Shown one piece after another: positions 5,526-8,986 of a stretch of 8,986 nucleotides of DNA. Source of the DNA: an uncultured Blautia sp. (GTDB taxonomy: Bacteria > Bacillota > Clostridia > Lachnospirales > Lachnospiraceae); NCBI GenBank assembly GCA_900551715.1, contig URXG01000081.1, positions 1 through 8,986 on the forward strand. The letters are read 5' to 3'. The notes beneath the pieces are model-generated. The model made no database searches. It was not told the origin of the DNA and saw nothing but the letters and a program-made list of their open reading frames with translations. The stretch's first letter is position 1. The number at the start of each line of letters is the position of its first letter. The position numbers and the translations under genes were made by a program.

Positions 5526-7393
5526 TGTATTTACATAACAGAGAAGAACTTCAGGCTCTGCGTAAAAGTGCAGAAGCAGCTCTGCATGCACCGGGAATCC
5601 GTATCCTTGTCTGTGCAGGAACAGGATGTATCGCCAGTGGTTCCAAAGATATCTACGATAAGATGAAGAGCCTCTGTGAAGGCAACAACGGTGTATCCGT
5701 AGAATTTGAGGGCGAAGTACCTCATCCGGAAATTAAAAAAAGTGGATGCCATGGTTTCTGCGAAATGGGACCTCTCATGCGTATTGAGCCTCTTGGAATC
5801 CTTTATATTAAAGTTAAAGTAGAAGACTGTGAAGAGATTTATGAGAAGACTATCTGCCATGGAGAAGCGATTGACAGACTTCTTTATCATAAAGACGGTC
5901 AGGTTTATCAGAGCGAGGAATCCATTCCGTTCTATGCAGGACAGATGCGACTGGTTCTTAAGAACTGTGGGCATATCGATGCTGAGAATATCGAAGAATA
6001 TATCGCAGTAGGCGGATATCAGGCTCTGGAAAAGGTTCTTTTTGATGTTGACCAGGAAGAGGGACTTTCTATTATCGAGGAAGCCAATCTTCGTGGACGT
6101 GGGGGCGGTGGTTTCCCGGCCGGTAAGAAATGGAAACAGGTAGCACATCAGAAAGAAAAAGAACGTTATATTGTATGTAATGGTGATGAAGGTGACCCGG
6201 GTGCATTCATGGACCGTAGTATCATGGAGGGTGATCCACACAAGATGCTGGAAGGTATGCTGGTAGGTGCCTGTCTTACAGGTGCGCAGAACGCATATAT
6301 CTATGTTCGTGCAGAGTATCCTCTGGCTGTTGAGCGTCTCCAGAAAGCCATTAAACAGGCTGAAGAATACGGACTGATCGGAGATAATATCCTGGGAACA
6401 GATTTCTCTGTACATTTCCATATCAATCGTGGAGCAGGTGCTTTCGTATGTGGTGAAGGTTCTGCCCTTACTGCATCCATCGAAGGTAAGAGGGGTATGC
6501 CTCGTGTCAAACCACCTCGTACAGTAGAACAGGGGCTCTTTGAGAAACCTACTGTACTGAATAACGTAGAAACTTATGCCAATGTTCCGATGATCATCAA
6601 TAACGGAGCTGCATGGTACAGAAGCATCGGTACAGAAGGAAGCCCGGGAACCAAGGCATTTGCCCTTACAGGTAATGTTAACAATACCGGTCTTATTGAA
6701 GTACCAATGGGTACCCCACTTCGTACAATTATTTATGATATCGGCGGCGGTCTGAAAGGCGGAGCGGCATTTAAGGGTGTTCAGATTGGCGGACCATCTG
6801 GCGGATGTCTGGTAGAAGAACATCTGGACGTTCCTCTTGATTTTGATCAGGTTAAAAAATACAATGCCATCATTGGTTCCGGTGGTCTGGTAGTCATGGA
6901 CGAAAACACTTGTATGGTAGACGTGGCAAAATTCTTTATGGGATTCACTCAGAGAGAGTCATGCGGTAAATGTGGACCATGTCGTATCGGTACCAAACGT
7001 ATGCTTGAAATCCTCCAGAAGATCACTGAGGGTAAAGGCGAAATGGAAGATTTGGACAAACTGGAAGAAACAGCGAAGTTTGTTCGTGCCCGTTCTCTCT
7101 GTGGACTTGGAAAGAGTGCTCCTCTTCCGGTTCTCAGTACACTGCAGAATTTCAGAGACGAATATTTAGAGCATATTCAGGAAGGTAAATGTAGTGCTCA
7201 TGTATGTGAGGCAATGAAACTCTATGAGATCGATCCTGAAAAATGTAAAGGCTGTACCAAGTGTGCACGCAACTGTCCGGTTGGAGCTATCACAGGCGAA
7301 AAGAAAGCACCTCATAAGATTGATACATCCAAGTGTATCAAGTGCGGTTCCTGTATGGGTAACTGTCCGTTTGGTGCGATCAGTGTGAAATAA
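5525..7393 (+). CDS. NuoF-like NAD(H)/FMN subunit with N-terminal [2Fe-2S] and C-terminal 2x[4Fe-4S] domains (HydB/HylB type)
   Basis: The flavin subunit that exchanges electrons with NAD(H). Domains in 622 residues: a thioredoxin-like [2Fe-2S] domain (about 24-115) with C30, C35, C75 and C79; the NuoF core with the glycine-rich LRGRGGGGFPAG (189-200) and CNGDEGDPGAFMDR (218-231) for NADH and FMN; an SLBB-type region after GGPSGG (422-427); a [4Fe-4S] site with C480, C483, C486 and C526; and a C-terminal ferredoxin-like domain with two [4Fe-4S] motifs (C574/577/580/584 and C604/607/610/614). This layout matches the beta subunit of bifurcating hydrogenases (HydB) and of formate dehydrogenase modules (HylB) rather than the shorter respiratory NuoF. 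The ATG overlaps the previous stop and has GGAGGT eight bases upstream; the next gene begins 17 bases after the stop. Codons lean to CGT and GGT, suggesting good expression. Family firm; NAD versus NADP not settled. Confidence 0.95.
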   Translation: MYLHNREELQALRKSAEAALHAPGIRILVCAGTGCIASGSKDIYDKMKSLCEGNNGVSVEFEGEVPHPEIKKSGCHGFCEMGPLMRIEPLGILYIKVKVEDCEEIYEKTICHGEAIDRLLYHKDGQVYQSEESIPFYAGQMRLVLKNCGHIDAENIEEYIAVGGYQALEKVLFDVDQEEGLSIIEEANLRGRGGGGFPAGKKWKQVAHQKEKERYIVCNGDEGDPGAFMDRSIMEGDPHKMLEGMLVGACLTGAQNAYIYVRAEYPLAVERLQKAIKQAEEYGLIGDNILGTDFSVHFHINRGAGAFVCGEGSALTASIEGKRGMPRVKPPRTVEQGLFEKPTVLNNVETYANVPMIINNGAAWYRSIGTEGSPGTKAFALTGNVNNTGLIEVPMGTPLRTIIYDIGGGLKGGAAFKGVQIGGPSGGCLVEEHLDVPLDFDQVKKYNAIIGSGGLVVMDENTCMVDVAKFFMGFTQRESCGKCGPCRIGTKRMLEILQKITEGKGEMEDLDKLEETAKFVRARSLCGLGKSAPLPVLSTLQNFRDEYLEHIQEGKCSAHVCEAMKLYEIDPEKCKGCTKCARNCPVGAITGEKKAPHKIDTSKCIKCGSCMGNCPFGAISVK

Positions 7394-7410
7394 GGAAAGG
7401 AGGAGAGGAC

Positions 7411-8986
7411 ATGATTCATTTAACGATTGATGGCAATCCTGTTGAAGTCGAGAAAGGTACCACTATTCTTCATGCAGCGAAGAAAATAGGGATCAAAATT
7501 CCGACTTTATGTTATATAGAAGATCTGCTTCCTGACGGTTCCTGCCGTTTATGTGTAGTAGAAGTCAAGAATAACGGAAGAACAAAAGTAGATACAGCCT
7601 GTACTTTACAGGCATCAGAGGGTGATGAAGTATTCACCATGTCAGATGCAGTCATTGATTCCAGACGTAAAACACTGGATCTTCTGCTTTCTGATCACAA
7701 TATCCATTGTTTCTCCTGCCCTGGAAATGGTGACTGTAAACTTCAGGATTATGCTTATGAGTATGGTCTGGATGCTTCCAGCTACACAGGTGAGAAAAAG
7801 GGTGGAGAAATTGATGACAGTAACAAATTCTTTACCTATGACCCAAGCCTTTGTATCCTCTGTCACAGATGTGTCAACACCTGTAACAAGATTGTAGGCA
7901 GAGGTGCTATTGCGACTATGGATCGTGGTTTCCAGTCCATTATCGGCAATGGTGAAGGCAAATGGATTGACGGCAACTGCGAATCCTGTGGTAACTGTGT
8001 TCAGGCTTGTCCTACAGGTGCACTTACCATGAAGCGCAGAAAGAAATATCGTGTCAACCAGATCGAAAAGAAAGTGCTTACTACCTGTCCACACTGTGCA
8101 ACAGGATGCCAGTATTATCTTATTGTCAAAGATGGCAAGATTGTTGATACAGAAGCATACGATGGACCATCCAACAAAGGTCTCCTTTGTGTCAAAGGCC
8201 GTAGCGGATGCTTTGATTTCGTACATCATCCATCCAGAATCACAGATCCTCTGATCAAAAATAAAGAAACTGGAAAGTTTGAGAAAGCAACCTGGGATGA
8301 AGCACTGGATCTTGTTGCATCCAAGTTTATGGAGATCAAGAAGAAATACGGTACAGAGTCTCTGGCAGGTTTTGCTTGTTCTCGTTCTCCGAATGAAGAT
8401 ATCTACATGGTACAGAAGATGGTTCGTACCTGCTTCGGAAACAACAACACAGATAACTGTGCTCGTGTATGCCACTCTGCATCTGTAACAGGTCTGGCTA
8501 TGACACTTGGTTCCGGTGCTATGACCAACCCTATCGAAGATATCACCAAGAAACCAGATGTGATCATGCTGGTAGGTTCCAACCCGGAAGAAGCACATCC
8601 TGTAGTTGGCATGCAGATCCGTCAGGCAGTTCAGAGAGGATGCAAACTGATCGTAGTAGATCCTCGTGATATCGGACTTGCCAAACATGCAGATATCCAT
8701 CTGAAACTGAAACCAGGTACCAACGTTGCATTCGCCAATGGTATCATGAACGTTATCATTTCCGAAGGACTCCAGGATGACAAATTCATCGCAGAGAGAA
8801 CCGAAGGTTATGAGAAGATCAAAGAGATCGTCAAAGATTATACACCGGAGAAGGTTGCAGAGATCTGTCACATTGATGCTGATGATCTTCGCAAAGCTGC
8901 CATCATGTACGCAAAAGCAGACAAGGCTCCGATCATCTACTGTCTTGGTGTAACCGAACATTCCACAGGTACAGAGGGCGTTATGT
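7411..8986 (+). CDS. fdhA: Formate dehydrogenase catalytic subunit with NuoG-like N-terminus, Cys form, 3' end cut off
   Basis: Interconverts formate and CO2 at a molybdenum or tungsten bis-pterin centre. The first 525 residues are present, out of roughly 900 expected. N-terminal NuoG/HydA-type part: [2Fe-2S] with C34, C45, C48 and C64; His-Cys [4Fe-4S] with H96, C100, C103 and C109; and two [4Fe-4S] motifs (C148/151/154/158 and C190/193/196/200). The molybdopterin oxidoreductase part begins at C226, C229, C233 and C260, which bind the proximal [4Fe-4S], with K262 at the electron-transfer lysine position. The active-site stretch is DNCARVCHSASVTGL (348-362). Its C354 (codon TGC at 8470) replaces the selenocysteine of E. 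coli FdhF, and H355 is kept. The catalytic arginine further on lies past the window edge. The ATG has AAAGGAGG seven bases upstream. Its neighbours supply NAD/FMN chemistry, so the complex should be a soluble NAD-linked enzyme. No stop or frameshift is seen. Confidence 0.94.
   Translation, partial: MIHLTIDGNPVEVEKGTTILHAAKKIGIKIPTLCYIEDLLPDGSCRLCVVEVKNNGRTKVDTACTLQASEGDEVFTMSDAVIDSRRKTLDLLLSDHNIHCFSCPGNGDCKLQDYAYEYGLDASSYTGEKKGGEIDDSNKFFTYDPSLCILCHRCVNTCNKIVGRGAIATMDRGFQSIIGNGEGKWIDGNCESCGNCVQACPTGALTMKRRKKYRVNQIEKKVLTTCPHCATGCQYYLIVKDGKIVDTEAYDGPSNKGLLCVKGRSGCFDFVHHPSRITDPLIKNKETGKFEKATWDEALDLVASKFMEIKKKYGTESLAGFACSRSPNEDIYMVQKMVRTCFGNNNTDNCARVCHSASVTGLAMTLGSGAMTNPIEDITKKPDVIMLVGSNPEEAHPVVGMQIRQAVQRGCKLIVVDPRDIGLAKHADIHLKLKPGTNVAFANGIMNVIISEGLQDDKFIAERTEGYEKIKEIVKDYTPEKVAEICHIDADDLRKAAIMYAKADKAPIIYCLGVTEHSTGTEGVM

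Noticed and set aside
5531..6823. Long minus-strand open frame (430 codons) opposite the NuoF-like gene
   Set aside because: It is a mirror of a gene with strong codon bias: few TTA, CTA and TCA codons on the + strand leave the opposite frame without stops. The translation is rich in Cys, Phe and Ile with no recognisable motif and no ribosome site.
5043..7393. The NuoE-NuoF pair read as part of an NAD(P)-linked [FeFe] hydrogenase (Hyd/Hnd type)
   Set aside because: The third gene has the NuoG-like Fe-S domain shared with hydrogenases but continues into a molybdopterin domain with the ARVCH formate dehydrogenase motif. No H-cluster motif is present.
7642..8961. Long minus-strand open frame (439 codons) opposite the formate dehydrogenase gene
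   Set aside because: Same antisense effect of codon bias. The + strand frame carries all Fe-S and active-site motifs in order, and the minus frame shows none.

Overview
The window looks like a chromosomal stretch from a gut-type Lachnospiraceae (Clostridia) such as Blautia, Dorea or a relative. The clues are moderately AT-rich DNA, AAAGGAGG-type ribosome binding sites, a fused PotC-PotD polyamine transporter, a DUF3786 protein, and an anaerobic NuoE-NuoF-formate dehydrogenase cluster. The genus is an inference. All genes lie on the + strand, and I see no rRNA, tRNA, CRISPR array, insertion sequence or phage gene.

Layout. (1) 1-1725 is the 3' part of a spermidine/putrescine ABC transporter gene. 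Its permease half (PotC) is fused in frame to the substrate-binding half (PotD), and it ends at a strong hairpin terminator (1769-1816). (2) 1883-2536 is a DUF3786 protein of unknown function. (3) 2604-4796 is a cyclic-di-GMP signalling protein with the order N-terminal PAS-like sensor, response-regulator receiver, degenerate GGDEF, intact EAL. It probably degrades c-di-GMP. It has no visible Shine-Dalgarno sequence and may be read from a leaderless mRNA. It ends at a textbook terminator (4826-4852). (4) A 246-base intergenic region carries the terminator and a good sigma-A-type promoter (4960-4988). (5) 5043 to the right edge is a tight operon: a NuoE-like [2Fe-2S] subunit, a NuoF-like NAD(H)/FMN subunit with extra Fe-S domains, and the first 525 residues of a molybdopterin formate dehydrogenase with a NuoG-like N-terminus. 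The active-site residue of the dehydrogenase is cysteine, not selenocysteine.

How they work together. The last three genes should form one soluble NAD-linked formate dehydrogenase. Its motifs predict three [2Fe-2S] and seven [4Fe-4S] clusters linking the Mo/W active site to FMN/NAD. The extra ferredoxin-type domains make ferredoxin coupling (electron bifurcation, as in HylCBA-FdhF2-type enzymes) possible but not proven. The transporter, the DUF3786 gene and the c-di-GMP gene appear to be separate units, divided from each other or from the formate operon by terminators and promoters. I did not find a clearly new system. The best leads are the Cys-type NAD-linked formate dehydrogenase, the GGDQF/EAL receiver protein with its possible leaderless start, and the PotC-PotD fusion.
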